Source: Mycolicibacterium vinylchloridicum (lineage in GTDB: Bacteria > Actinomycetota > Actinomycetes > Mycobacteriales > Mycobacteriaceae). From it: a DNA stretch of 64,000 bases. Of this stretch, positions 1-8,601 are shown piece by piece. Position 1 is the first letter of the stretch, and the number at the start of each line of letters is the position of its first letter. The notes under the pieces were generated by a model. That model was not told the DNA's origin and did no database searches. It worked only from the letters and a program-made list of their open reading frames with translations. Location of the stretch: contig NZ_JACBJQ010000008.1 in assembly GCF_013404075.1 (NCBI RefSeq), forward strand, positions 62,001-126,000, read 5' to 3'. The translations under genes and the position numbers were made by a program.

Positions 1-875
1 GACGGACCGCCGGCGGCGGCGAACTGCGGCAGCGGTTGCACCACCGTGTGGTAATCGACGTTGAAGAACAACGGGAACGAATAGCGCTCCTCTTTCACCT
101 TGCGCACCCGGTGCGAGGTGGCGACGTATTCGCCATTGGTCCACAACTCGAGCAGGTCGCCGACGTTGACGACGAAGGTGCCCGGGATCGGCGGCACATC
201 GATCCACTCGCCGGCACCGTTGAGGACTTCGAGCCCCGGTGCGGTCGGCTTGAGCAGGGTGAAGCACTCGTAGTCGGTATGCGCCCCGATACCCTGGGCG
301 TCTTCGGCATCCGGGTTGTACGGGTAGTAGATCAGCCGCAGCTGGCTCGGCGTCTTGGTGGCATGCCTGGTGAACGTGTCGGGATCCTCCTGCAGCGCAA
401 CAGCGAAGGCCCACAACAGATCCCGCCCGACGCTGAGTGCCGCCTGGTAGTACGCGGTGACGGTCTCGGCGAAACCGGGGATGTCGGGCCACACATTGGG
501 CCCGAGCATCGGGTTGCCGGCGAGGTGGTCGGGGTCGTCGACGGGCAGATCCAGTGCCGTGTCGAACGCCTCTTTGAAATCGGGCTTGTCGCCGTAGAAG
601 CCCTCCTCGCCGACCGGCACATAGCCGCGGTGGCAACTGGACAGCCCGATGTAGGAGGCCATCTTCTGATCCATCGGCAGCGCGAAGAACTCCTTGGTCG
701 CCGCCAGCAGCTTCTCGAACAGCTCGTCGCTGACCGCGGTACCGGAGATGTAGAAGAACCCCACCTCACGCGCTGCTGCACCGAGTTCGGCTGCCACCCG
801 CTCCCGCTCGGCGATGTCGGCCGACCGCAGTCCACTGATATCGATGACCGGCACCGACTGGAATGCTCCGCTCAC
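1..875 (-). CDS. Isopenicillin N synthase-family 2-oxoglutarate/Fe(II) oxygenase (3' end outside window)
   Basis: The first 291 codons are visible. The protein has the non-haem iron facial triad of the family: an HTD motif (His199, Asp201) and a distal His255 in SHRV. Nine residues later comes Arg264-x-Ser, which binds the co-substrate carboxylate in IPNS-like enzymes. The start is a GTG whose bases overlap the TGA of the preceding gene (ATTGTGA), so translation is probably coupled. It is the last visible gene of the ureide operon. Family members hydroxylate or desaturate small molecules. A role in oxidising a purine- or ureide-derived compound is inferred only from position, and the substrate cannot be read from sequence. 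Confidence 0.85.
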   Translation of the reverse strand, partial: MSGAFQSVPVIDISGLRSADIAERERVAAELGAAAREVGFFYISGTAVSDELFEKLLAATKEFFALPMDQKMASYIGLSSCHRGYVPVGEEGFYGDKPDFKEAFDTALDLPVDDPDHLAGNPMLGPNVWPDIPGFAETVTAYYQAALSVGRDLLWAFAVALQEDPDTFTRHATKTPSQLRLIYYPYNPDAEDAQGIGAHTDYECFTLLKPTAPGLEVLNGAGEWIDVPPIPGTFVVNVGDLLELWTNGEYVATSHRVRKVKEERYSFPLFFNVDYHTVVQPLPQFAAAGGP

Positions 876-1447
876 AATGTCACGCTTCCTTCGCTTTCCT
901 TGATCTCCCAGGCGATGTCATCGTCGACACGTAGCCGTCCTGCTGCCAATTCGGGCTGTAGTACCGCGCCCACTCGGGTCGCATCGGCGGAAGTGGTTAT
1001 CCGCCAGCCTGTCCCATCGATCTCGCCGATCGACACGTCGGCCGTGTCGCCGCTGCGCCAGGCCCAGCCGAACCGGTTCCCCACCCGCACGAGCACCGCC
1101 GACGCCAGCAACAGACCCCAGCAGGGTTCGGCGGTGCCCGGCTCACGCTTCCAATGCTCGGTGTAATCGGCATGCACCCCGACCTCGACGAGCGTGTCGC
1201 CGTCCCAGCTCATCTGCCCGGCGTCTGGAAGACCGGGTGGTTGCAGGTCCACCATCCGGTTCCACTCGAAGACGTCGAGGCGTTGATCGAGCCGGCCCGC
1301 GAATCCCTCGCCCGGGCCGCGCACGTCGACGAACAGCGAAAGGCCTTGTAACCAGACAACATTCGTCCCGATATCACGGGTTCCGTCGGCCTCGATCAGC
1401 AGGGTGCGCCGCCACAATCCGCTGCACTCGGCGATCGACGGTGTCAC
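872..1447 (-). CDS. Conserved protein of unknown function in the ureide operon
   Basis: A 191-residue soluble protein with no signal peptide, membrane segment or catalytic motif that I recognise. It is rich in Trp and beta-strand-forming stretches (SGLWRRTLLIEADGTRD near the N-terminus, paired WKRE and FGWAWRSGD segments later), which could suit a small beta-barrel binding fold, but that is inference. The GTG start overlaps the TGA of allantoicase by four bases, and its own TGA overlaps the oxygenase start. It is therefore an obligate part of the operon. It might act on ureidoglycolate, the product of allantoicase, because no recognised ureidoglycolate lyase is visible. No homology supports this. 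Confidence 0.7.
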   Translation of the reverse strand: MTPSIAECSGLWRRTLLIEADGTRDIGTNVVWLQGLSLFVDVRGPGEGFAGRLDQRLDVFEWNRMVDLQPPGLPDAGQMSWDGDTLVEVGVHADYTEHWKREPGTAEPCWGLLLASAVLVRVGNRFGWAWRSGDTADVSIGEIDGTGWRITTSADATRVGAVLQPELAAGRLRVDDDIAWEIKESEGSVTL

Positions 1448-2457
1448 AGTGCGGCCTCCCACCGCTGCCGAAGCAGTGCCAGGCCCGCCTCGGTGGGCCG
1501 GCCCAATGCGCGAACCCGGGCGATGCCGCCGTCGGGATAGGCCTGCACCCGGATCGCCGTGATCGCGGCCGCGTCCACCACGAAGAGCTGCCGAGCATCG
1601 GCGAGCAGCTGGGTTCGGGGCACCACGATCTCGTCGAACGACAAAGCCCACCAGGGTCGCTGGGCGCTCGGCCGGTCGCGGGTCCCGTACACGCAGACTT
1701 CGCGCGAGGCGTTGAACACGAAGTACGACGTGTCGATCTCGATGCGATCCAGATCGGTCGGTGTGAGGAACGAGATCGTCACCGCGTCATGGGTGTCGGG
1801 CCCGATGTCGCGGCGGCGCCGGGCCTCCCAGCCCGACCCCATGTTGTGTGGCCGGTCGGCCGAGAGGATGGCGCGGGCATCGGAATAGAAGGTGTCGCTG
1901 CAATGCTCGATGCGCCCGCCCTGCTCGGCTCCCGACACCTCGACGGTCACCCCGGACCACAGTGCCGGGTCGGGCACCGGCTCGCCGTACGCCCGCAGCC
2001 TGGCCACTCCGCCGTCGGAGGCGATCACCAGTTTCAGGTGCGTGTAGCGGCGCGCGTCGGTGACGGCGATCGGGTTGTGCGCATCGGCTTTCAACGGCGT
2101 CGGCGCCGCCACCAGCCGCCAATCCACCGACGCATCACACGGGTTGTCAGCGGATGTCAGCGTGGCGCCGTACACCGTTGCGCCGGTGGGATGGTTGCCG
2201 GTGAAGAAGCGGGTGTCCACGTCGACGGTGCGCAGCCGGCCGGGCACGCCGAGCCGGATGATGGCCCAATCCCCCTGCGGCGCGTGGCGGCGTGTCTCCC
2301 AGCCGTCGACCACCTCACCCCGCAGGTCGAACGTGCCGGGTACGAAATTCGGTTCGGCCGGCTCGATGAGCCGCTCCTTGACGCCGAACGACTCGTCGCT
2401 CGCCGCGACGACGCTGCCGCCGACGGCGCGGCTGGCGAGGTCCAGTTCTTCGGTCAT
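1444..2457 (-). CDS. alc: Allantoicase
   Basis: Hydrolyses allantoate to urea and ureidoglycolate in purine (ureide) catabolism. The 337-residue protein shows the two tandem allantoicase repeats. The first has FGVKERL and WETRRH near the N-terminus, and the second repeats the pattern (YSDARAIL, WEARRRRDIG) about 165 residues later. Length fits the family. The ATG at 2457 is chosen over an in-frame upstream start because it overlaps the TGA of the racemase-like gene (ATGA) and begins at the conserved MTEELDLAS region. The neighbouring allantoinase supplies its substrate, allantoate. Confidence 0.92.
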   Translation of the reverse strand: MTEELDLASRAVGGSVVAASDESFGVKERLIEPAEPNFVPGTFDLRGEVVDGWETRRHAPQGDWAIIRLGVPGRLRTVDVDTRFFTGNHPTGATVYGATLTSADNPCDASVDWRLVAAPTPLKADAHNPIAVTDARRYTHLKLVIASDGGVARLRAYGEPVPDPALWSGVTVEVSGAEQGGRIEHCSDTFYSDARAILSADRPHNMGSGWEARRRRDIGPDTHDAVTISFLTPTDLDRIEIDTSYFVFNASREVCVYGTRDRPSAQRPWWALSFDEIVVPRTQLLADARQLFVVDAAAITAIRVQAYPDGGIARVRALGRPTEAGLALLRQRWEAAL

Positions 2458-3200
2458 AGTCCCAGTGCCTTCGACAGCGGCCAATGCGACCGCGGGTTGT
2501 CCGGACCCGGCGCATATGCCCCGGCCTTACTCGTGGACACGCCAAGCCCGACCAGCATCTGCGCCAGGCCCACCGCCGCGGCCACCCCGTCGACCGCGGG
2601 CACACCGAGCGCGTCGGTGATCGCGCCGGTCACCCCGGCCATGCCCGCACAGCCCAGGCAGATGACATCGGCGCCGTCCTCGGTCACCGCAAGCTCGGCT
2701 TCGGCGACGATCGCCGTGATTGCACCCGCCGGATCCGCGTCGACTTCGGCCGTTCCCAACCCGCAGGCGCGAACCGATGCGCAATGGGCGGCCAGACCGG
2801 CCAGCAGCAACCGGTCCTCGATCGGCGCGATCGAGCGGGCCAGCGTGGTCACCACCGAGAACCGCCTGCCGATCAGATGCGCGACGTGGGCGGCGGATTC
2901 GGCAATGTCGAGCACGGGAATCTCGAGCATCTCCTGTAGCGCATCCTTGCCGTGTTCGCCGAAGCCGGCCAGCACCACCGCGTTGAAGTCGAAGGTCCCG
3001 GTTGCCTGCAGGCTCGCCACGGCGTCCATCACTCCGACGGCGGATAGATAGCTCTCTGCCGCCGAGTCGATCGCAGCCGCCCCGAAACTGGGCTCAGTGG
3101 TGACTATTTCGGTTCCCGGCGCGGCGGCGGCGCGGGCCGCGGCGTCGATCTCGGCGCTCATCGTCACCGAGGTGTTCGGGTTGAGCACCAGGATTTTCAC
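2454..3200 (-). CDS. Asp/Glu/hydantoin racemase-family protein, allantoin-racemase-like with one catalytic Cys missing
   Basis: A 248-residue protein with the N-terminal NPNTS motif and the C-terminal LGCAGM motif of the hydantoin/Asp/Glu racemase superfamily. Position between allantoinase and allantoicase suggests racemisation of allantoin. Racemases of this family use two cysteines, one per stereoface. The second is present (Cys184), but the first is replaced by glycine in AGFGEHG (Gly79). Single-cysteine relatives can be decarboxylases, so the reaction is uncertain. The GTG start at 3200 overlaps the allantoinase TGA by four bases and places the first beta-strand (KILVLNPN) at residue 2. 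Confidence 0.82.
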   Translation of the reverse strand: MKILVLNPNTSVTMSAEIDAAARAAAAPGTEIVTTEPSFGAAAIDSAAESYLSAVGVMDAVASLQATGTFDFNAVVLAGFGEHGKDALQEMLEIPVLDIAESAAHVAHLIGRRFSVVTTLARSIAPIEDRLLLAGLAAHCASVRACGLGTAEVDADPAGAITAIVAEAELAVTEDGADVICLGCAGMAGVTGAITDALGVPAVDGVAAAVGLAQMLVGLGVSTSKAGAYAPGPDNPRSHWPLSKALGL

Positions 3201-4498
3201 GCTGCCTCCGGTATGCCGCCGACCCACGTCTGCCGCACCGTGCCGGTCAGTTCGGCGCCTTCGTACGGCGTGATCGGATGGCGGTGCCGCAGTTGAGCAC
3301 CGCGCACCACCCACGATGCTTCGGGGTCGAAGACGCAGAAGTCGGCGCGCTTGCCGGGCGCGATCACCCCGCGGTCGGTCAATCCGGCCAGCACGGCCGG
3401 CGCTTGCGCCATCCACCGGCACACGTCGGGCAGATCGAATCCCGCCCGGGCAGCCTGGGTCCACAAGGCGGGAAGCGCGATCTGCAGGGAGCTGACCCCG
3501 CCGAACGCGCGGCCGAAGTCACCGCCGTCGAGGTCTTTGTGCTCACGCGCGCACGGTGAGTGGTCAGAGACCACCATGTCCAGGGTGCCGTCCGCCAAGG
3601 CCGCCCACAGCGACTTGCGGTTGTCCTCGCCGCGGATGGGCGGGCAGGCAGCGAACACCGTACCGCCGTCCGGGATGTCCTCGGCGGCGAAAGTCAGGTA
3701 GTGCGGGCACGTTTCGGCGGTCACCGGCAACCCGGCCTGTTTGGCCTCGGCGATGAGCGGCAGCACCGCGGCGCTGGAGACGTGCACGATGTGGGCTCGG
3801 GCGCCGGTATCGGCGACGGCGTCGAGCACGATCCGCACCGCGTCCAGTTCGGCGTTGTCGGGACGAGACCGCAGGAAGCCGGCGTAGTCGCGGCCCACCG
3901 GTGGCGGGCAGTCAGCCAGCACGCGCGCACTCTCCGCATGCACCAGCAGGACCGAATCCAGCTCGGCCACAACGGCCATCGCGGTCCGGAATTCGGCGAT
4001 GTCGAGCGGCGGGAAGTTCGGGTTGCCCGACTCGGACAGGAAGCACTTGAACCCGAGCACACCCGCGGCCGCCAGTTCACCGAACGTGTCGAGATTGTCG
4101 GGCACGATCCCGCCCCAGAATCCGGTGTCGACGCGACACACCCCGGCGGCCGCGGCCCGCTTGAGGTCGAGCGCGGCCACCGTCGTCGTCACCGGGTCAC
4201 TGTCCAGAGGCATATCGACGATGGTGGTGATACCACCGGTCAGCGCCGCCGCTGTGGCGGTGGCGAAGCCCTCCCAATCGGTGCCCGGATCGTTGACGTG
4301 CACGTGGGTGTCCACCAGGCCGGGCATCAGCACGACATCGGCTCCCAGCACCGTGTGTGCGGCGCCGGCCAGCTCGGCGCCGAAATCGTCGACGACCTGG
4401 ATCATGCCGTCCGCCAACCCGATTGCGGCCGGTCGGACGACGCCGTCGAGAACTGCGCGCCGGGCGCGCAGGACGTGCTCGACGACCGGGCCGCTCAC
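3197..4498 (-). CDS. allB: Allantoinase (cyclic amidohydrolase)
   Basis: Opens the hydantoin ring of allantoin to allantoate. The 433-residue protein has the binuclear metal set of the amidohydrolase superfamily: His65 and His67 in VDTHVHVNDPG, the carboxylated Lys151 in GFKCFLS, His187 in LLVHAES, His239 in IVHVSS and Asp312 in SDHSPC. The HVNDPG and SDHSPC motifs are typical of allantoinase rather than dihydroorotase. Its ATG at 4498 overlaps the stop of the upstream lactonase-like gene by four bases. Confidence 0.95.
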   Translation of the reverse strand: MSGPVVEHVLRARRAVLDGVVRPAAIGLADGMIQVVDDFGAELAGAAHTVLGADVVLMPGLVDTHVHVNDPGTDWEGFATATAAALTGGITTIVDMPLDSDPVTTTVAALDLKRAAAAGVCRVDTGFWGGIVPDNLDTFGELAAAGVLGFKCFLSESGNPNFPPLDIAEFRTAMAVVAELDSVLLVHAESARVLADCPPPVGRDYAGFLRSRPDNAELDAVRIVLDAVADTGARAHIVHVSSAAVLPLIAEAKQAGLPVTAETCPHYLTFAAEDIPDGGTVFAACPPIRGEDNRKSLWAALADGTLDMVVSDHSPCAREHKDLDGGDFGRAFGGVSSLQIALPALWTQAARAGFDLPDVCRWMAQAPAVLAGLTDRGVIAPGKRADFCVFDPEASWVVRGAQLRHRHPITPYEGAELTGTVRQTWVGGIPEAA

Positions 4499-5328
4499 CG
4501 CGGCCGCACCGGACCGAACCGCTCCTCGAGCCGGTGGGTCAGTTCCGGCCAGACGTGGGGGTCGTGGCCGGGAACCAACTCGTACCCCGACTCGGCGGCG
4601 AGCCTCTTGAGCCGCCGGATCGGCTCCACGGTATCGGCCGGGTCGACACCGATGAAGCCGCCGATCGGCAGCTCGTGCTCGATGTTCTCGGTCAGATCGG
4701 CGGCGTCGAAGGCGAACACGAAACCTCCGCCGCCGACCGTCTGGTCCAGCTCGACGACGAAGCTCTGGTGGCCCGGCGTGTGCCCATACGTGGGTATCGC
4801 GGTGATTCCCGGTGCGATCTCGGCTTCACCGTCGGCCAGGACCCAGTCGATCCGCGGATCGTCGAAGTCCACCCGGACGATCGCATTCCGTTCTGGCTCA
4901 GGGTGATTCGACAGACCGTACTCCAGCTCGCGGCGCTGCGCATGCACCGGAACCTTGCCGGCGAACAGCTTGACGCCGCCGGCATGGTCGTGGTGGAGGT
5001 GCGACAGCGCCACGAGATGGATGTCGTCGACGTCGATACCGATGTCGTGCAACGACTCCTCGATCGGCTCACCCGGTCCCGGGAGCACCGGGATGTACTC
5101 GACGGTCGGGAAGAACCGCCGGTACAGCGCCGGATCACGGATCAGCGCCGTGTTGAACCCGGTGTCGAGCAGCACCCAGCCGCCGTCGGTCTGCAGCAGC
5201 ACGCCCGGTACCGGTTCGCGCATCCGCAGCTCCGGTGGCGAGCCGTACACCGACACCGACTTGGGCAACTCCTCCCAACCGAGCGTGAGCAGGACGATCC
5301 GCCGAACCTTCCCGACTCCCAGAGCCAC
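4495..5328 (-). CDS. Metallo-beta-lactamase-fold hydrolase, N-acyl-homoserine-lactonase-like
   Basis: A 277-residue MBL-fold protein with the zinc motif HLHHDH (residues 110-115), further ligands His187 in YGHTPGH, Asp208 in FAFDAAD and His255 in PGHDPH. The N-terminal LGWEELPKSVSV segment and overall length resemble the AttM/AiiB lactonase group. A lactone or cyclic amide is the expected substrate. In a ureide operon it could open a cyclic intermediate rather than quench signals, but this is inference. The GTG at 5328, five bases after the binding-protein stop, is the best start. No strong ribosome site is present, so coupling to the upstream gene is likely. Confidence 0.82.
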   Translation of the reverse strand: MALGVGKVRRIVLLTLGWEELPKSVSVYGSPPELRMREPVPGVLLQTDGGWVLLDTGFNTALIRDPALYRRFFPTVEYIPVLPGPGEPIEESLHDIGIDVDDIHLVALSHLHHDHAGGVKLFAGKVPVHAQRRELEYGLSNHPEPERNAIVRVDFDDPRIDWVLADGEAEIAPGITAIPTYGHTPGHQSFVVELDQTVGGGGFVFAFDAADLTENIEHELPIGGFIGVDPADTVEPIRRLKRLAAESGYELVPGHDPHVWPELTHRLEERFGPVRPR

Positions 5329-5333
5329 TGGCG

Positions 5334-6914
5334 TCAGCCCGCCGACAGGGCGGCCAGCCGCAGCGAGTTCGGGTCGGTCACCACGTGCGCCTGCTCCACG
5401 CCCTTGAGCCACGGCTGCGTCACCATGAAGTCGTTGACATCGGCGACATTCAGCCAGCAACCGGTCTTCACCGCTTCCTCCCCGGCCGTGCCGAAGTCGG
5501 CGTCCGAGCCGGTCGGCAGACCCTTGGCCAGGGCATCGGTGATCGGCGGTGCCGAGCACCCGAAGAAGTTCAGGCCACCGTCGGCGTCCCAGGAGATATG
5601 CCCCCAGGTGTAGGGCGAGGGCGCGTCCGGCCACCCGAGGTAGGTCATGATCTCCGGCGCGGCCTGCCCGTCACCGCCGACCCAGCCGTAGATCTCCGAC
5701 GTGGGATAGGCCTGCACTTTGGCATTCAGGCCGGCCGCGGCCAGCTGCGTCTGAATCAGGTTGCTGATCAACTGATTGTCGGGGTTGGACGAGTCGTAGC
5801 CGATGGTGACGGCCTTCTGGTCGGCAGGCAGGCTTGCCGCGAGTCCGGTGAGCACCGACGGATCATGTGTCACCGACTGCTTGCCGAACTCGGCCGCCAT
5901 CATGTTCGGCGGGTAGATCTGCTCAGCTTTCTGGCCGCGGCCGAAGTACGTCTGCTTGACCAGTTCGTCGACATTGATGGCCTGCATCACGGCATTACGG
6001 TTCTTGACGTCGGTCATCATGCCCTTCTTCGGGTTGATGTAGACGAAGTTCGACATCATGGTCGGCAGCGAATAGTTCGCGAACGACTTGTTGTCCAGGT
6101 AGGACTGAACCGCCGATGACGGCAGGTCATGCAGTATCGCCGCGAGTTGTCCGTTGTTGAACTGCAACTGCTGCGCCGAGACGTCGGTGATCACCGGCAA
6201 CTCCACCTTCTCGAAGTAGGGCTTGGCGCCCCAGTAGTCCCCGAAGGCGGTCAGCTGGTACTTCGAGCCGACCTCGGCGGCCGTCAGCGTGTAGGGGCCG
6301 GTGCCCAGGTCGTGACTGGTGAGATAGGCCTGCGCGTGGTCGCTGCCCGCGTTCTTCTGCAGACCTTCGGGACTCATCATGCGCGGCCCGTACGGGCACG
6401 CCAGGTAGTCCAGGAACGCCGAGTTCGGTGCCTTCAACGTGACGGTGACATCGTAATCACCTTGGGTGGTGACGGATTCGACGTCGGAGACCATGTATGC
6501 GGGTCCCTGGTTCACCGCCGCCCGCCGGTCGAAGGAGGCCTTCACAGCCGCGGAGGTGAAGGGGGTGCCGTCGTGGAACTTCACCCCTTGGCGCAGTTTG
6601 AAATTGAAGACCTTGTTGTCCGGCGAGGCCGTCCACTCGGTGGCCAGAAGCGGCTCCAACTCGGGCTTGTCGGTGCCGCTCTTGTATTGCAGCAGACCCT
6701 CGTAGGTGTTGGTGGTCAGCAGCAGGCCCTGGCCGGCGTAGTAGATATCGGGGTCCGGCGGCTGACCGGGATCCTGCAGGAACGACAGCTTCAGCACCTT
6801 GTCGGTCGGGGCGGCGTTGGGTGTACTGCCGCCACCCGAATTCGAACCGCCACAGGCCGTCAGGGTCAGCGCTGCCGTCGCACCGATCGCGAGGAGCATG
6901 GTGAGTTTCTTCAT
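5334..6914 (-). CDS. ABC transporter substrate-binding lipoprotein (SBP_bac_5 / DppA-OppA family)
   Basis: A 526-residue extracytoplasmic solute-binding protein. The N-terminus is a lipoprotein signal (MKKLTML, hydrophobic core, LTAC lipobox with Cys21) followed by a flexible GGSNSGGGS linker. The body has the family-5 pattern (EGLLQYKSGT, KFHDGTPF, PYTLT). The ATG at 6914 overlaps the isochorismatase-like stop by four bases and gives a proper signal peptide. Longer in-frame starts would bury it. Together with two permeases and a fused ATPase it makes a complete importer, presumably for allantoin or a related ureide, although the fold is also used for peptides. Confidence 0.92.
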   Translation of the reverse strand: MKKLTMLLAIGATAALTLTACGGSNSGGGSTPNAAPTDKVLKLSFLQDPGQPPDPDIYYAGQGLLLTTNTYEGLLQYKSGTDKPELEPLLATEWTASPDNKVFNFKLRQGVKFHDGTPFTSAAVKASFDRRAAVNQGPAYMVSDVESVTTQGDYDVTVTLKAPNSAFLDYLACPYGPRMMSPEGLQKNAGSDHAQAYLTSHDLGTGPYTLTAAEVGSKYQLTAFGDYWGAKPYFEKVELPVITDVSAQQLQFNNGQLAAILHDLPSSAVQSYLDNKSFANYSLPTMMSNFVYINPKKGMMTDVKNRNAVMQAINVDELVKQTYFGRGQKAEQIYPPNMMAAEFGKQSVTHDPSVLTGLAASLPADQKAVTIGYDSSNPDNQLISNLIQTQLAAAGLNAKVQAYPTSEIYGWVGGDGQAAPEIMTYLGWPDAPSPYTWGHISWDADGGLNFFGCSAPPITDALAKGLPTGSDADFGTAGEEAVKTGCWLNVADVNDFMVTQPWLKGVEQAHVVTDPNSLRLAALSAG

Positions 6915-7582
6915 CGGGTGGCTCCTTCGAGTACCGGGGTGGTCAGAGAGGCTTCGGAGCCGCTCCGGCGGGGACATTCGGCAAAGGCGTCGAGGATCTC
7001 TTCGGTGGTACGCATCGCACCGGTCTGCAGGTACTCCATCGCATCAAGCGCGGCGTCATGGCGATACACAGAGGAACCACCGACGCAATCGGTCGCCACC
7101 CGCACGTAGAAGTCCCGCTGGTGGGCATCGGCGAAGGTGTAGTGCACACACACGTCGGTCAGGCCGCCGATCAGGATCAGCGTGTCGGCCTTCAACCCGG
7201 ACAACACGATTTCGAATTCGGTCCCGATGAAACCGGAGTAGCGCCGCTTGACGATATGGAACTCGTGGTTGGGGCCATCGAAGTCCGGCAACAACTCCGG
7301 ATGCAGCGGGGTGCCGGGCCGCCCATCGATGCAGTGTGGTCCTTCGACGCCGTCGAGTTCACGACCGAAGTCAATGCCGCTGGCGCGGTGCACTTCCTGG
7401 AAGAACACGATCGGGATGGTCGCGGCGCGCGCGGCGGCGATCAATTGCCGCGCCCGGTCGATCCGGTCGGCATATCCGGCCATGTGCGGGATGCCCACCT
7501 CTTCGACCGGCATGTCGCCGGCCTCCTGCATGTCCACGACGACCAGAACGGGATTACCCACGATCAGTGGCTGTTTCGGCAC
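6911..7582 (-). CDS. Isochorismatase-like cysteine hydrolase
   Basis: A 223-residue member of the isochorismatase/nicotinamidase superfamily with the intact catalytic triad Asp17 (VVVDMQ), Lys112 (IVKRRYSGF) and Cys145 (TDVCVHYT). Relatives in nitrogen-catabolic operons hydrolyse N-carbamoyl compounds, ureidoacrylate or biuret. Here it most likely removes a carbamoyl or amide group from a ureide intermediate, but no substrate-specific residue can be assigned. The gene lies four bases after the first permease and overlaps the binding-protein start. Confidence 0.87.
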   Translation of the reverse strand: MPKQPLIVGNPVLVVVDMQEAGDMPVEEVGIPHMAGYADRIDRARQLIAAARAATIPIVFFQEVHRASGIDFGRELDGVEGPHCIDGRPGTPLHPELLPDFDGPNHEFHIVKRRYSGFIGTEFEIVLSGLKADTLILIGGLTDVCVHYTFADAHQRDFYVRVATDCVGGSSVYRHDAALDAMEYLQTGAMRTTEEILDAFAECPRRSGSEASLTTPVLEGATR

Positions 7583-7586
7583 CTAC

Positions 7587-8591
7587 TCATCCTCCTGTTA
7601 CTGCGATGCGGGGGTCTGCGGCGGCCTGCAGAAGATCCACGGCCGTATTGATGAAGACGTAGAGCGCGCCGAGCATCAGCGTCACTCCGGCGATCGCCGG
7701 GAAGTCGGCGACCGGGATGCTCTGCGCGATGTACTGACCGATGCCCGGCCAGCCGAAGACCTGCTCGACCACCAACACCCCGGAGAACATCAGCCCGACC
7801 TGCAGGCCGGTCATCGACAATGCCGATCCGACGCAGTTGCGCAGCACGTGTGCACCGACGATCCGGCTCTCCGACAAGCCTTTTGCGCGTGCGGTGCGCG
7901 CGTAGTCGCTGTCCATGTCGGCCAGCAGGCTCGAACGCAGCACCCGTCCGATGGCCACCGCCGGGCCCAGCGCGATCACCAAGGCCGGCAGGATCAGGTG
8001 GTGCAGCGCGTCGGTGACGACGTCGAGACGCCCGGCCAGCAGACCGTCGACGGTCAGCAACCCGGTGGGCCCGGTCGGCGGGTTGCTGATTCCGGTGCGG
8101 CCGTTGGCCGGTACCCAGCCCAGCTTCTGGTAGAACACGATCAGTCCGAGGATGCCGAGCAGGAACATCGGCGCCGACGCTCCGGTGAACAGGACCGCCC
8201 GCAGCGCAGCCGATCCCCGCCACTTCAGCGTGGTGCTGAAGGCCAATAGCACCGCGAGCACCAGTGCGATCCCGATGCCGTAGAGCGCCAGTTCCAGGGT
8301 GGCCGGAAAGAAGCTGCCGAGATCGGACGCCACGGGGTGGCGCGTGCGGTAGGACTGGCCCAGGTCGCCGTGCACCGCGGCGGTGAGGTAGTTCCAGAAC
8401 TGGTTGATCAGCGGGTCGTTGAGTCCGAGCGCTTCCCTGCGTGCGGCGACAGCAGAGGCAGACGCTTGCGCCCCCATCTGGGCCTTGACCGGGTCCAGCG
8501 GCGAAATATGTTGCAGGACAAACATGACCGCGGTCAGCGCGACCAGGATCGCCACCATGGCCGCCAGTCGGGAGACGATGAATGTTCTCAC
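7587..8591 (-). CDS. ABC transporter permease, DppB/OppB type
   Basis: A 334-residue integral membrane protein beginning RTFIVSRLAAM and followed by a long hydrophobic helix, as in DppB. It shows the family landmarks LGLNDPL, GDLGQSYR and the EAA-type loop DYARTARAKGLSESRIVGAHVLRN before the final helices. About six membrane segments are visible. It pairs with the second permease, whose stop lies ten bases upstream. Confidence 0.92.
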   Translation of the reverse strand: MRTFIVSRLAAMVAILVALTAVMFVLQHISPLDPVKAQMGAQASASAVAARREALGLNDPLINQFWNYLTAAVHGDLGQSYRTRHPVASDLGSFFPATLELALYGIGIALVLAVLLAFSTTLKWRGSAALRAVLFTGASAPMFLLGILGLIVFYQKLGWVPANGRTGISNPPTGPTGLLTVDGLLAGRLDVVTDALHHLILPALVIALGPAVAIGRVLRSSLLADMDSDYARTARAKGLSESRIVGAHVLRNCVGSALSMTGLQVGLMFSGVLVVEQVFGWPGIGQYIAQSIPVADFPAIAGVTLMLGALYVFINTAVDLLQAAADPRIAVTGG

Positions 8592-8601
8592 CGGTAGCCT
8601 C

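Noticed and set aside
36..1166. Long plus-strand open frame opposite the 2OG oxygenase
   Set aside because: It is the antisense shadow of the minus-strand genes, which carry the HTD/His triad and coupled starts.
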